From contig NZ_LWLS01000024.1 in the NCBI RefSeq assembly GCF_001905095.1, positions 124,001-188,000 on the forward strand: a DNA stretch of 64,000 nt, written 5' to 3'. The notes beneath the pieces are model-generated. The model was not told the origin of the DNA, searched no databases, and was given only the letters and a program-made list of their open reading frames with translations. Positions within the stretch are counted from its first letter, which is position 1. Each line of letters begins with the position of its first letter. Position numbers and translations under genes: made by a program. This document shows, piece by piece, positions 54,170 to 62,986 of this stretch. The DNA comes from Micromonospora sp. CB01531. GTDB lineage: Bacteria > Actinomycetota > Actinomycetes > Mycobacteriales > Micromonosporaceae.

Positions 54170-56224
54170 ATGCACCTTCTACCCCCCAGGCGTGCGGTGT
54201 GGCGTTCGGTGCTGGCCGCCGCGGTCGCGTCCGTCGTGGTCGCGTCCGGCGCCACCGGGCCGGCCTCCGCCGCACCCGACGTGTCGCCGGACGGGCCAGG
54301 CCCGTTCCAGGCGATCGACGCACAGAACTGGCAGAACCCCGACACGATGACCTGGGACGACTTCGTCCAGGTGCCGAACAAGAACTGGAACGACCCCGCC
54401 GTGCGCGGGTCGGTCCGGAACTTCAAGATCGCGCTGGTCACGCTCGACTACCCGGACCAGCCGTTCGTCGTCACCCAGGCGGCCAAGTCCTCGGTCTTCG
54501 GCAACCCCCAGGCGAGCGCCGCGAACATTCCGCGCGACGGCGTCCCGCAGTTCTACAGCGACTTCCTGAACAAGCCGAACGAGCTGAACCGCGGACACAC
54601 CCTGCACGAGTACTGGATGCAGGACTCCAACGGCCGCTACGGCGTCGACCTCACCGGCTTCGGGCCGTACAAGATGCCGTCGAAGTCGTACCAGTACGGC
54701 ATCGACAACGGCTTCAACCCCGGCGCCTGCCCGTCGGGGGAGGCGTGCGCGAAGAACATCCGCACCGACGGGCTGGGTGCCTGGCGCGCGGCGGTCGGTG
54801 ACGAGGTGGCCAACAGCTACGAGCTGGTCTTCATCCTCTCCGCCGGTCAGGACGAGTCCTCGACCTGGCAGGAGTTCGGCCAGATGATGTTCCAGAACAA
54901 GGAGGACGTGCCGGACGCGTGGGGCCCGCCGGACCCCAACCTGCCCAACTACGCCAAGACCCGGTACGTCGAGTGGACGTCCTGGAAGGCGGCCGCCACC
55001 ATCTGGCCGAACGCCGGCGGTGGCTCGTCGACCCAGGCGGAGAGCTCGGGCATGGGCACGTACGCGCACGAGCTGAGCCACCTGCTGAGCATCGGCGACA
55101 ACTACAACAACCCGTACGGCGTGCCGTTGCGCCGCGCGTACACCGGCATCTGGAGCATGATGTCGCGCGGCTCCTTCAACGGTCCGGGCGGCCCGCACAC
55201 CCGCTGGCAGATCCCGCCGGTCAACGGCGGCTCGATGGGGTCGCTGCACACGCTGCGGGACAAGCTGAAGATCGGGCTGCTCGGTGAGGAGCACGCGCTG
55301 CGGCTGTCCCGCGAGGGGCTCGCCTCCTCCGGCCTGGTCGTCGCCGACGTCACCGCCCGCGCGGTGGACGCTGGCGAGGGCTTGACCGGCATCAACATCG
55401 CCATGAACCAGGACCGCTCGCCGGCGTGCAGCACCACGACCGACCCGCTCTGCGACGGCGGCCGGTTCAACAACTACACCGTCGAGGTCGTCCAGCGGAT
55501 GGGTGCGGACTCGTTCACCCCGGACAACGGCGTGCTGATCAGCAAGACCAAGAACACCGACAGCGCCCCGTTCGTGTGGGTCGTCGACGCGAACCCGCAG
55601 GACATCGACATGGTGGACTTCTACCAGCCGAACGGCACCCCGCAGAAGATCACCATGGGCGACTACCGGCAGCTGTCCGACGCGCTGTTCCACGCCGGCG
55701 CCAACTCCGGCAGCGAGTACGAGTACGTGGACGAGGCCAACCGGCTGCACTTCTACGTGCTCAACCTCCGCCGGAACGCCGACGGGGTGCTGTCGTACAC
55801 GGTGGCGGTCCAGTCGCTCGACGGCGCCGGCCCGAGCGAGCACGGCGTTTCCCTGTCCAAGGGCTCCCTGATCACCCGGAGCAAGCCGACCGACAAGGGC
55901 GCGTTCTGCACGTTCGACCTGACCAACACGGGCAAGTACGTGGCCGGCGAGCAGCAGCACCCGGAGGACGCCAGCGAGTACCTGCAGTCGGACGTGTACC
56001 GTCTCTCGGCGAGCGTGTCCGGCACGGGCTGGCAGGCGGAGCTGCCGAACGAGCTGGCCACGGCCAAGTTCGGCGCCACCACCGGGGTCAACGTCTCGGT
56101 CGGCGCCACCGCCGACGCGGCCGCGACCACCCTGGTGACGCTCACCGCCACGTCGGTGAGTGACCCGAGCAAGACCGTGACCAGCCAGTGCCGGGTCGAA
56201 CGACCCCGGGCGCTGATCAGCTGA
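54170..56224 (+). CDS. Secreted M6 (immune inhibitor A-like) metalloprotease (684 aa)
   Basis: Exported zinc endopeptidase. The signal peptide ends near residue 35 (PASAAPD). The M6 catalytic motif is HELSHLLSIGD, with zinc ligands H300, H304 and D310 and catalytic E301. The segment before it (FKIALVTLDYPDQPFVV) and GIWSMMSRGSFNGPGG after it are typical M6 features, the latter containing the Met-turn. The C-terminal third is beta-rich. The ATG follows GAAAGGTG. It leads a possible operon with two small lipoprotein genes, after a hairpin. With the neighbouring carboxy- and dipeptidyl-peptidases it fits extracellular protein breakdown. Confidence 0.93.
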   Translation: MHLLPPRRAVWRSVLAAAVASVVVASGATGPASAAPDVSPDGPGPFQAIDAQNWQNPDTMTWDDFVQVPNKNWNDPAVRGSVRNFKIALVTLDYPDQPFVVTQAAKSSVFGNPQASAANIPRDGVPQFYSDFLNKPNELNRGHTLHEYWMQDSNGRYGVDLTGFGPYKMPSKSYQYGIDNGFNPGACPSGEACAKNIRTDGLGAWRAAVGDEVANSYELVFILSAGQDESSTWQEFGQMMFQNKEDVPDAWGPPDPNLPNYAKTRYVEWTSWKAAATIWPNAGGGSSTQAESSGMGTYAHELSHLLSIGDNYNNPYGVPLRRAYTGIWSMMSRGSFNGPGGPHTRWQIPPVNGGSMGSLHTLRDKLKIGLLGEEHALRLSREGLASSGLVVADVTARAVDAGEGLTGINIAMNQDRSPACSTTTDPLCDGGRFNNYTVEVVQRMGADSFTPDNGVLISKTKNTDSAPFVWVVDANPQDIDMVDFYQPNGTPQKITMGDYRQLSDALFHAGANSGSEYEYVDEANRLHFYVLNLRRNADGVLSYTVAVQSLDGAGPSEHGVSLSKGSLITRSKPTDKGAFCTFDLTNTGKYVAGEQQHPEDASEYLQSDVYRLSASVSGTGWQAELPNELATAKFGATTGVNVSVGATADAAATTLVTLTATSVSDPSKTVTSQCRVERPRALIS

Positions 56225-56233
56225 CCCACGGAC

Positions 56234-56270
56234 GGCCCGGGGCGGTGGGCGTGTCCCGCCGTCCCGGGCC
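56234..56270 (+). terminator. Hairpin after M6 protease gene
   Basis: GGCCCGGGGCGGTGGG (56234-56249) pairs with CCCGCCGTCCCGGGCC (56255-56270) with one mismatch and one G-T pair. No T-run. Confidence 0.75.
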
Positions 56271-56291
56271 CCCCGACCGTCTGGAGGACAG

Positions 56292-56723
56292 ATGCGGCGC
56301 CTGCTGGCAGCGCTAATGCTGCCGTCGCTGCTCACCGGCGCACTGGCCGGGTGCGGCGGGGCTGAGGAGGCCCGATCGGCGATGACCGTGCGGGTGCTGG
56401 TGCGGGACATCAACATCCGGCCGGTGGGCGTGGAGTGCGCGGGCACCGGCCCCTACACCCACTTCCACAACCGGGCGCCGTTCCAGGTGATCGACGCCGC
56501 CGGGCGGACACTGGCCGAGGGCTCCCTGTCGTCCGGCACGTCCGTGGCCACGTTCGAGGAGGACCTGGAAGTGGAGCGCGTCCCGACGTACTGCGAGTTC
56601 TCGGTGCCGGTCAACCTGGCCGCCCGGGACGCCTACCGGCTCGTCGTCGACGGCCGCCCCCCGATCGATCTCACCCGAAACACCAGCGAGGGGCCGGCGC
56701 TGGTCGCCGTGGTGCCCTCGTGA
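56292..56723 (+). CDS. Hypothetical lipoprotein (143 aa)
   Basis: Lipid-anchored small protein: the signal peptide ends in the lipobox LAGC (C21). The rest is a predicted beta-sandwich (TVRVLVRDINIRPVGVECAG, APFQVIDAAGRTLAEGSLSS, EVERVPTYCEFSVPVN) with two Cys that could pair. Its overlap by 4 bases with the thioredoxin-like lipoprotein gene suggests joint function on the outer face of the membrane, perhaps with that protein acting on its disulphide. Function unknown. Confidence 0.75.
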   Translation: MRRLLAALMLPSLLTGALAGCGGAEEARSAMTVRVLVRDINIRPVGVECAGTGPYTHFHNRAPFQVIDAAGRTLAEGSLSSGTSVATFEEDLEVERVPTYCEFSVPVNLAARDAYRLVVDGRPPIDLTRNTSEGPALVAVVPS

Positions 56724-57319
56724 CCCGCACGTACGCTGTCCGGCTGGCGGCCGTCGCGCTGGCGTTCGGGGTGGTGCTGTCCTCGGCCGCCTGCTCCGGC
56801 GGCGACGAGGCGCCGGCACGCACCGAGCCGGTCGCCGGTGGGGCGGCGGCGCTGCCCGGCCCGGTGCCGGCGGGTCTGGCGCTGCGCCCGGTCCCGTCCG
56901 GCGTGCCGGGCGCCCCGGCCGTCACTGGCCGGCTCACCGACGGCAGTCAGCTCGCCTTCGCCGACCTGTGGGCCGACCGCCCGGTCGTGCTGGTCTTCTT
57001 CAGCTCGTGGTGCAGCCTCTGCGCGCAGCGGCAGGACGCCCTGAGCGAGCTGGCCCGCACCCACCGGGACAAGGTCGTCTTCGTCGGGGTGGCCACCGAG
57101 GACAAACCGGAGGACCTGCAGCGCTACCTGCGGGAGCACCGGGTGCAGTATCCGGTCGTGGTCGACGACGACGGCGCGATCTGGCGGTCGTACGCGGTCC
57201 GCGAGCCGCCGACCGTGGTGATGGTCGCGAAGGGCGGTGCGCTGCTGCGGGGCTGGCCAGGCGGCGTGGACGGGCCGGCCCTCGACGGCAAGCTGCGCGA
57301 ACTGGTGCTGGCCCCCTGA
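56720..57319 (+). CDS. TlpA/ResA-like thioredoxin-fold lipoprotein (199 aa)
   Basis: Membrane-attached thiol-disulphide oxidoreductase or peroxiredoxin-like protein. The lipobox Cys is about residue 25 (SSAAC). A Gly/Pro linker precedes the thioredoxin domain with active site WCSLC (C98, C101), cis-Pro region REPPTVVMV, and the TlpA-type insertion VATEDKPEDLQRYLREH. GTG start overlaps the preceding lipoprotein stop (GTGA). Such proteins reduce or oxidise Cys in exported proteins, including copper or haem enzymes. Confidence 0.9.
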   Translation: MTRTYAVRLAAVALAFGVVLSSAACSGGDEAPARTEPVAGGAAALPGPVPAGLALRPVPSGVPGAPAVTGRLTDGSQLAFADLWADRPVVLVFFSSWCSLCAQRQDALSELARTHRDKVVFVGVATEDKPEDLQRYLREHRVQYPVVVDDDGAIWRSYAVREPPTVVMVAKGGALLRGWPGGVDGPALDGKLRELVLAP

Positions 57320-57333
57320 CCCGGGGCCCTTAC

Positions 57334-58002
57334 TCAGGGGCGTCGCGCCGCGAGCCGCGCCACGGCATTCACCACCTCGGGGAACGCCTCGATGAACAGG
57401 TCGACATGGCGGGGCTCGAAATCCTCGCGCCGCCGTACGCCACTCTGCAGGCAGCCGACGAAGGACAGTCCCGCCTTCCCGGCGGCCTCGGCGTCACCCG
57501 GCGAGTCGCCCACGTACACGCACTCGTGCGGGGCGAGCCCGGTGCGGGCGAGCAGCTCGTCGAAAGCCCGGGGATCGGGTTTGCGGTACCGGGTGTTGCC
57601 GGCATGGAAGACGGCACTGACCCGCTCGGCCAGGACGTGGTCCGGCGCGAGCAGGTGCGCCATCTCCGACTCGGTCCGCGAGGTCAGGAGCATCACCGTC
57701 CGCCCCGCCGCCACCAGCCGGTCCAACGCGCGCAGGTTCTCCGCCGGGATCACGTCGAGCCGGCCGGCCGCGACGTAGCGGCGCAGCACACCCGCGTACG
57801 CCGCCGCGAACTGGTCCAGGTCCACACCGGGTGAGCGCTGCCGCATCGCCTCCAGCAGCGGCTGCCCCCAGGTCGCCAGGTGCACGGCGCGCGGCATCGG
57901 TGCGCGGCCGATCCGGCTCAGCACCTCGTTCTCGAGCTCGAAGCACGCCGCCTCGGTGAGGCACAGCGTGTCGTCCACGTCGACCACGACAGCCCGGATC
58001 AC
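57334..58002 (-). CDS. HAD-superfamily hydrolase (phosphatase-like)
   Basis: Cytosolic HAD phosphohydrolase of 222 residues. Motif I is VVDVDDTLC with nucleophile Asp and the acid/base Asp two residues later; motif II LLTSRTES; motif III Lys in RKPDPRAF; motif IV VGDSPGDAEAAGKAG. The helical cap lies at about residues 18-85. The substrate cannot be told; phosphoglycolate- or beta-phosphoglucomutase-like enzymes are similar in layout. GTG 58002 is the start. It converges with the TlpA-like gene; the inverted repeat CCCCTGA/TCAGGGG spans both stop codons. Confidence 0.88.
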   Translation of the reverse strand: MIRAVVVDVDDTLCLTEAACFELENEVLSRIGRAPMPRAVHLATWGQPLLEAMRQRSPGVDLDQFAAAYAGVLRRYVAAGRLDVIPAENLRALDRLVAAGRTVMLLTSRTESEMAHLLAPDHVLAERVSAVFHAGNTRYRKPDPRAFDELLARTGLAPHECVYVGDSPGDAEAAGKAGLSFVGCLQSGVRRREDFEPRHVDLFIEAFPEVVNAVARLAARRP

Positions 58003-58028
58003 CCGACCAGGGTAGAGCGGAGGGTTCG

Positions 58029-58628
58029 CTATTCGGCGAGTGTCCGGCGCTGCGGGTAGACGGTCTCGCCCCGGGCCAGCATGGCGACGAACTGGGCGAT
58101 GCGGCGTTCGCGGGTGTCGGCGCGTTTGGCGGTGGCGAGGCGGTGGAGGATGGCGAACCGGTTCTGGGCGGTGAGGATGTCGAACATCGCGCGGGCCCGG
58201 GGCTCCGCGGCCAGCGCGGCGGCGAGGTCGGACGGGACCTCCGCGGTGGCCGGCCCCGGGTACGCGGCGTCCCAGCGGCCGTCGGCCTTGGCGCGGTCCA
58301 CCTCGGCGAGCCCGGCCGGGTGCATTCGCCCCTCGGCCAGCAGCCGGGCCACGATGCCGACGTTCCGGGCCGACCATGAGCTACGCGCCCGCCGCGGGGT
58401 GAACCGCTGCCGGTAGGTGCTCTCGTCGCGCCCCTTGACCTGGCCGTCGATCCAGCCGTGGCAGAGCGCTTCCTCGAGCGCCTGGTCGTAGCTGAGGGTG
58501 GTCGGTCGCTGGCTGCCACGCTTGGCCAGCACCAGCCACACCCCGGCGGGGGCGGCGTGGTGTTCGCCGAGCCACCGCCGCCAGGCGGCGGCATCCGGGA
58601 CGATCAGCTCCGGCAGCTCACCCGTCAC
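58029..58628 (-). CDS. YdeI/OmdA-family protein (199 aa)
   Basis: Cytosolic protein of the YdeI/OmpD-associated (bacteriocin-protection) family: WLGEHHAAPAGVWLVLAKRG, SYDQALEEALCHGWIDGQVKG, TPRRARSSWSARNVGIVARL, and a C-terminal domain FDILTAQNRFAILHRLATAK with RRIAQFVAML. Members are linked to resistance against cationic peptides, but the biochemistry is unclear. The GTG start overlaps the stop of the penicillin-binding protein gene by 4 bases and has GGGAGG upstream, so it is co-translated with that cell-wall enzyme. Confidence 0.85.
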   Translation of the reverse strand: MTGELPELIVPDAAAWRRWLGEHHAAPAGVWLVLAKRGSQRPTTLSYDQALEEALCHGWIDGQVKGRDESTYRQRFTPRRARSSWSARNVGIVARLLAEGRMHPAGLAEVDRAKADGRWDAAYPGPATAEVPSDLAAALAAEPRARAMFDILTAQNRFAILHRLATAKRADTRERRIAQFVAMLARGETVYPQRRTLAE

Positions 58629-60976
58629 GCGGTACCTCCCGGTTTTCGGCTCTTCGCCGGCGACAGGGTGGGCACCGGGGGCAGCGACGGCGACCCCGTC
58701 GGATCCGGTGTCGGCGGCTGCGTCGGGCTGGGGCTGGCGTCCGAGGGCGTCGCGCTCGGCGTCGGGCGCGCCGAAGGCCGGGGCGCGGAGGTGGTCGGCG
58801 CCGGCTGCGCCGGGCCGGTGGTCGACGGGGCGTCGTCCGGGAACTTCGGATCGTCGAACCGGTACTTGTCCGGGTCGAGCTTGAGGGACTCGGTCGCCTG
58901 TGCCATGAACTGCCGCCAGATCGGCCCGGGGCCGCTCGAGCCGTACACCTCGTAGCTGCCGTCCTTCGTCCGCAGCGGCTTGCCGTCGGTGGTGCCGAGC
59001 CAGACGGCGGCCGCGAGGGGCCCGGTCCAGCCGACCATCCAGGTGTGCACGTTCTGCGTGGTGCTCTGCCCGGCCTGCCAGGTGCCGGTCTTGCCGGCGG
59101 AGTCCCAACCGTTGTCCAACTTGGCCGCCTTGACCCGGCGCAACGTCCAGTCGAGTTGGTTGAGCGCCTCCTCGTCCAGCCCGAGCTCGGTCGTCCTCAG
59201 CTGCTCGCTGTAGATCTTGTCCTCGCCCTTGGTCACCGACCGGACGAAGTGCGCCTCGGCACGCTTGCCGCGGGCCGCGAAGGTGGCCATCCCGTTGGCG
59301 TGGTCCTGCACCGTGATGCCGTACTGGCCGATGCCGACCTCGGTGGAGAAGCGCTTCGCGACCTCGTCGGTCGGCTCGTCGCGCAGGTCCACCCGCTGCG
59401 GTTGCGGGTTGCCCTTCACCGTCTCCCACATCGAGTCGACGCCGGCGCGCTTGGCCATGTCCATGACCTTCGCGATGCCCAGCTTCTCGGTCAGCTCGAA
59501 ATAGGTGACGTTCAGCGACGCGACGGTGGCCTCCCAGAGGGCGCAGTTCGGCTGGCAGGGCGCGTGCTCGGCGTTGCGGATCGGGCCGGCCGGGCTGTCC
59601 TTGGTCCGCCCCGACTCGGGGAACTCCTTGGTGTCCGGCGAGTCGAAGTGCTGCTTCACGGAGATCTTGTTCTCGACGGCGGCAGCCAGGTCGTACACCT
59701 TGAACGACGAGCCCGGCGGATGCTGGCCGAAGCCCCGCGCCTGCCCCTTCTCGTCGTAGTACCAGCCGGCGTAGTCGGCGCCGCCGGAGCCTCCGTTGCC
59801 GCCGTAGTAGCCGAGCACCCGGCCGCTGCCCGGCTCCACCGCGACGAGCGCGGCCTGCCAGTTCTTCGGCTGGTCGCGGACCGCCTCCGGGGCGGTGCCG
59901 CGGCGGATGTCGGCGGCCGCCTCGGCGGCGTCCTGGACCCGCTTGTCGATGGTGGTGATGATCTTGTAGCCGCCGTCGCGGATGACCTCGTCGCTCTTGC
60001 CCCGGAACTGCTCGGTCTGGCGCAACTCGCTGAGCACGTGCTCGACCACCAGGCCGGTCGGCCGGTCCAGCCCGGACTGGCCGGCGTTCGGGTCGATCGG
60101 CTTCACGTCGTCCGGGTACGCCAGGTTCGCTGCCTCGTCCCGGGTCAGGTAGCCGAGCTTCACCATGCCGTCGCGGATGTAGCTCCAGCGGTCCATCGAG
60201 TTCTGCCGGGCCTTCGCGTTGCGCCGCGGGTCGTAGCCGGGGGAGCCCTCGGGGTCGTTCGGGTCCGCCTCGGGCTGCTTCACCATTGCGCAGAGCACCA
60301 TTGCCTCCGCCTGGGTGAGCTGCTGGGAGGCTGGCGCGTCCCGGCGCACCGTCTTGCCGAAGTAGGTCTGCGCGGCCGCCTCGATCCCGTATGCGCCCCG
60401 GCCGAACGGGACGGTGTTCAGGTAGAAGCCGAGGATCTCCCGCTTGCTGTACTTGTCGTCCAGCTTCCAGGCGATGACCGCCTCGCGCAGCTTCCGCGAG
60501 TAGGTGACCCCGCGCAGGTCCGCGGCGACGCGGGCGTACTGCTGGGTGATGGTGGAGGCGCCCTGCCGCTGCCCGCCGGTGAGGTTCGACCAGGCGGCCC
60601 GGAGCACGCCGCTGAAGTCGATGCCCTTGTTGGTCCAGAAGGTGCGGTCCTCGGCCGCCACGATGGCCTGCTTGGCAGAGTCGTTCATCTGGTCGTACGG
60701 GACGATGGTGCGGTTCTCCGCGCCCAGCTTGGCCATCGGCGTTCGGCCGTCCGCGTAGTAGACGGTGGTTGCCTCCGGGAGTTTGAGGTCGGTGGGCGTG
60801 GGCACGCTGTCGAAGTAGTAGCCGCCCGCCAGCAGGCCGGAGCCGGCCAGCAGCGCGAAGATCGCGAGGAAGACCAGTATCCGGTGGCGCCGACGCCGGC
60901 GCCGTCGCCCCGGTCTCGGGGCGGTGGAGCCGCCGGCGCTGTGGTTGTCGTTGTCACCGGTGGGAAGCATCCGCAC
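58625..60976 (-). CDS. Class A penicillin-binding protein (bifunctional peptidoglycan synthase)
   Basis: Membrane-anchored enzyme of 783 residues that polymerises glycan strands and cross-links peptides. A basic N-terminus and one helix (about 33-54) precede the GT51 glycosyltransferase domain: EDRTFWTNKGID (catalytic E109), GASTITQQ, and RKLREAVIAWKLD. The transpeptidase domain has PGSSFK (S423, K426), SLN in VASLNVTYF, and KTG in SAGKTGTW (K629). The tail of about 90 residues is Pro/Ser/Thr-rich. It forms a two-gene unit with the YdeI-like gene. In the PonA1/PonA2 sense the exact paralogue cannot be set here. Confidence 0.96.
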   Translation of the reverse strand: MRMLPTGDNDNHSAGGSTAPRPGRRRRRRRHRILVFLAIFALLAGSGLLAGGYYFDSVPTPTDLKLPEATTVYYADGRTPMAKLGAENRTIVPYDQMNDSAKQAIVAAEDRTFWTNKGIDFSGVLRAAWSNLTGGQRQGASTITQQYARVAADLRGVTYSRKLREAVIAWKLDDKYSKREILGFYLNTVPFGRGAYGIEAAAQTYFGKTVRRDAPASQQLTQAEAMVLCAMVKQPEADPNDPEGSPGYDPRRNAKARQNSMDRWSYIRDGMVKLGYLTRDEAANLAYPDDVKPIDPNAGQSGLDRPTGLVVEHVLSELRQTEQFRGKSDEVIRDGGYKIITTIDKRVQDAAEAAADIRRGTAPEAVRDQPKNWQAALVAVEPGSGRVLGYYGGNGGSGGADYAGWYYDEKGQARGFGQHPPGSSFKVYDLAAAVENKISVKQHFDSPDTKEFPESGRTKDSPAGPIRNAEHAPCQPNCALWEATVASLNVTYFELTEKLGIAKVMDMAKRAGVDSMWETVKGNPQPQRVDLRDEPTDEVAKRFSTEVGIGQYGITVQDHANGMATFAARGKRAEAHFVRSVTKGEDKIYSEQLRTTELGLDEEALNQLDWTLRRVKAAKLDNGWDSAGKTGTWQAGQSTTQNVHTWMVGWTGPLAAAVWLGTTDGKPLRTKDGSYEVYGSSGPGPIWRQFMAQATESLKLDPDKYRFDDPKFPDDAPSTTGPAQPAPTTSAPRPSARPTPSATPSDASPSPTQPPTPDPTGSPSLPPVPTLSPAKSRKPGGTA

Positions 60977-61140
60977 CCGATACCCTCCGACTGCTCGGCC
61001 GAATCGTGCCCGTGCTCGGCCTGCCAGGCTAGCGGACCTCGACGGACGCCGTCGGGAGTTGCCGTCGTCGGATGTGATGTTGGTCGCCGCGACGGTGACC
61101 AGAGCGGGGCACCCTGGTCACCGTCGGTGGTCGGCCCGGC

Positions 61141-61821
61141 TCAGCGCAGCGCCCACCCGCGGACCGGGCCGTTGCGTGGCCGGACGAGTGGACCCCGTGC
61201 CGGCGACCGGACGTTCCGGCTGGACCGGCCGCTCCAAGGCGGCGACAACCGCCACATCGAGTGCATGGTGGTCTGGCCGTCGAGCGGGACGGCGTCCCGG
61301 TCGGTGTATCCGTGCCGCCGGAACAGTTCGCGGTCGGCTTCGGTGCAGACCTCCGCGTAGGTCGGCAGGCTCAGCGTGTCCATCCAGCGCTGTGCCCCGG
61401 CGAGGACGGCGGCGGCGCGACCCGAGTTCGACGGCTCCGGCGCGGCCAGCAGGGCCAGATGGTTGTGCGGTTCGGTGGGCCGCCGCGCCGCGAGGGCCCG
61501 GTCGAGCAGGACGAAACGGTCCCGGTGTGCACCGCACGCGTCGGTGAGCCGGTCGGCGTACCGCGCCGGGGGCGGGATCGGCCGGTAGCGGTGGAACCAG
61601 ACGGTCGCGGCCGTGCCGTCGGGGAGCAGGAACGCGTCGCCGAAGAGCAGCGCGTGCTCGGTCCAGATCCGGGCCACGGCGGCGAGGATGGTTGGCCGGC
61701 GTCGCTCGTCGGGGACGAGCCAGGCGCCGAGGTCGGTGGGCGCGAGGGCCTCGGTGACGAGATCGGCGATCCGGCCGATGTCGCACCACCGGGCCCGCAC
61801 GACGGGCAGGGTCACGGTCAT
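61141..61821 (-). CDS. GNAT-like N-acetyltransferase (226 aa)
   Basis: Cytosolic protein resembling the GNAT fold: RARWCDIGRIADLVTEAL at the start (beta-1/alpha-1), NHLALLAAPEPSNSGRAAAV where the acetyl-CoA loop would lie, and the C-terminal EVCTEADRELFRRHGYTDRD, typical of GNAT strands 6-7. The pyrophosphate loop is not the classic RxxGxG/A, so cofactor binding is weaker evidence. ATG 61821 follows CAGGAG. Such proteins in actinomycetes are often annotated as GNAT with unknown substrate; a regulatory or antibiotic-modifying role is only a guess. Confidence 0.7.
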   Translation of the reverse strand: MTVTLPVVRARWCDIGRIADLVTEALAPTDLGAWLVPDERRRPTILAAVARIWTEHALLFGDAFLLPDGTAATVWFHRYRPIPPPARYADRLTDACGAHRDRFVLLDRALAARRPTEPHNHLALLAAPEPSNSGRAAAVLAGAQRWMDTLSLPTYAEVCTEADRELFRRHGYTDRDAVPLDGQTTMHSMWRLSPPWSGRSSRNVRSPARGPLVRPRNGPVRGWALR

Positions 61822-61981
61822 GGGTAACTCCTGGTCACCAGCGTGATCGGGTATGTCGGAGAAGGCTGCCGGCGTCATCGCGGGACCGCCGCGGGCCGGC
61901 ACGGCCCACCAGGGGCCGTCAGGCTGACAGGTGCGGACCGGGCGCCGGCCCGCGCGGAGGACGGCGCGGACCGGCCACTGG

Positions 61982-62833
61982 TCAGGCGGGTCGGGTGCCC
62001 GGCCGGGGCGACCTGGACGGCAGGGCGTCGTCGCCGGCCGGTCGGCGCGGGTGCGCCAGCAGGGCGGGCGGCGCCCAGGCCGCGGCGGCGTCGTCGGCGG
62101 CGGGGCCGTGGGCGGTGCCGGACGACGGCTGGGTGACCGGGCGGAGGGCGTCGGCCACCGACGTGAGCATCCCGGTGTACACCGGTTGGGTGACGGGCCG
62201 TAGCGCGTCGGCCACCGGCGTGAGCATCCCGGTGCGCACCGGTTGGGTGACGGGCCGTAGCGCGTCGGCCACCGGCGTGAGCATCCCGGTGCGCACCGGT
62301 TGGGTGACGGGCCGTAGCGTGTCGGCCACCGGCGCGAGGACCCCGGAGCGGACCGGGTCCGTGACCGGGCCGAGGGTACCGCCCACCGGGGTGGACGGGT
62401 TGCTGTCGGGAGCACCGGAGGTCGGGGGGCGCGAGTCGTCGGCGGGCTTGGGCGTGCCGCCCCGGCCGGGGTGGGTCGCCGGTGGGGTGGCCCGGTCGCG
62501 GGCCGGTCGGGTCGTGGGCCGGCTGGGCGCCGGGCGGTCCGGTGCCGTCCGGGGCGGCGACGGCGTCGGGCGGGAGTCGGGCTTCTTCCGCGGGGTGCGT
62601 GGGGCCTCGTCGGAGCTGGTCGGTGCCGGGGGAGCCGCCACCCCGAGGACCGGACGGAGGGCGCTGGTGGGCAGGTCGACGGCCGCGTGCGCCGGCGCGG
62701 CTGGCGCCCGGTCGGCGGCGTAGGCAGCCGTGGTGGTGGCGGCCTCGTGGGCGCACCAGGCCACGACGAACCCGCCGAGCAGGAGCCCGAGGCGCAGCGT
62801 GACGCGCGTCCACAGCCTGCCTCGTCGACTCAC
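61982..62833 (-). CDS. Pro/Ala-rich membrane-anchored repeat protein (283 aa)
   Basis: Not a known family. GTG 62833, with GGAGG 8 bases upstream, gives VSRRGRLWTRVTLRLGLLL; one hydrophobic helix (about residues 12-25, LRLGLLLGGFVVAW) and a likely cleavage or anchor, then a low-complexity Pro/Thr/Arg segment. Residues about 150-240 are four to five 19-residue repeats of the form GMLTPVADALRPVTQPVRT. The C-terminus is Pro/Arg-rich. It could span the cell wall. A longer start at ATG 62860 lacks a ribosome site. Confidence 0.65.
   Translation of the reverse strand: MSRRGRLWTRVTLRLGLLLGGFVVAWCAHEAATTTAAYAADRAPAAPAHAAVDLPTSALRPVLGVAAPPAPTSSDEAPRTPRKKPDSRPTPSPPRTAPDRPAPSRPTTRPARDRATPPATHPGRGGTPKPADDSRPPTSGAPDSNPSTPVGGTLGPVTDPVRSGVLAPVADTLRPVTQPVRTGMLTPVADALRPVTQPVRTGMLTPVADALRPVTQPVYTGMLTSVADALRPVTQPSSGTAHGPAADDAAAAWAPPALLAHPRRPAGDDALPSRSPRPGTRPA
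62131..62415 (-). repeat. 57-bp tandem repeats in the Pro-rich protein gene
   Basis: Units begin at about 62131, 62188, 62245, 62302 and 62359, each 57 bp (19 codons). The second to fourth are almost identical at DNA level, and the outer ones are diverged. This indicates recent slippage or unequal recombination. Confidence 0.9.
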
Positions 62834-62986
62834 CGCGGCACCCCTCCGACCCTCGGCCATCGCCGACGATCAACCTCCGCACTCTATCGAATGCGGTCAG
62901 TCAATTACAGTCCGCCGCTGATCGGAATCGGGCCCATCGCGCCACGGTCAGGCGTGGGCGCTCCGGCCGCTGGGTACCACCGGGCC

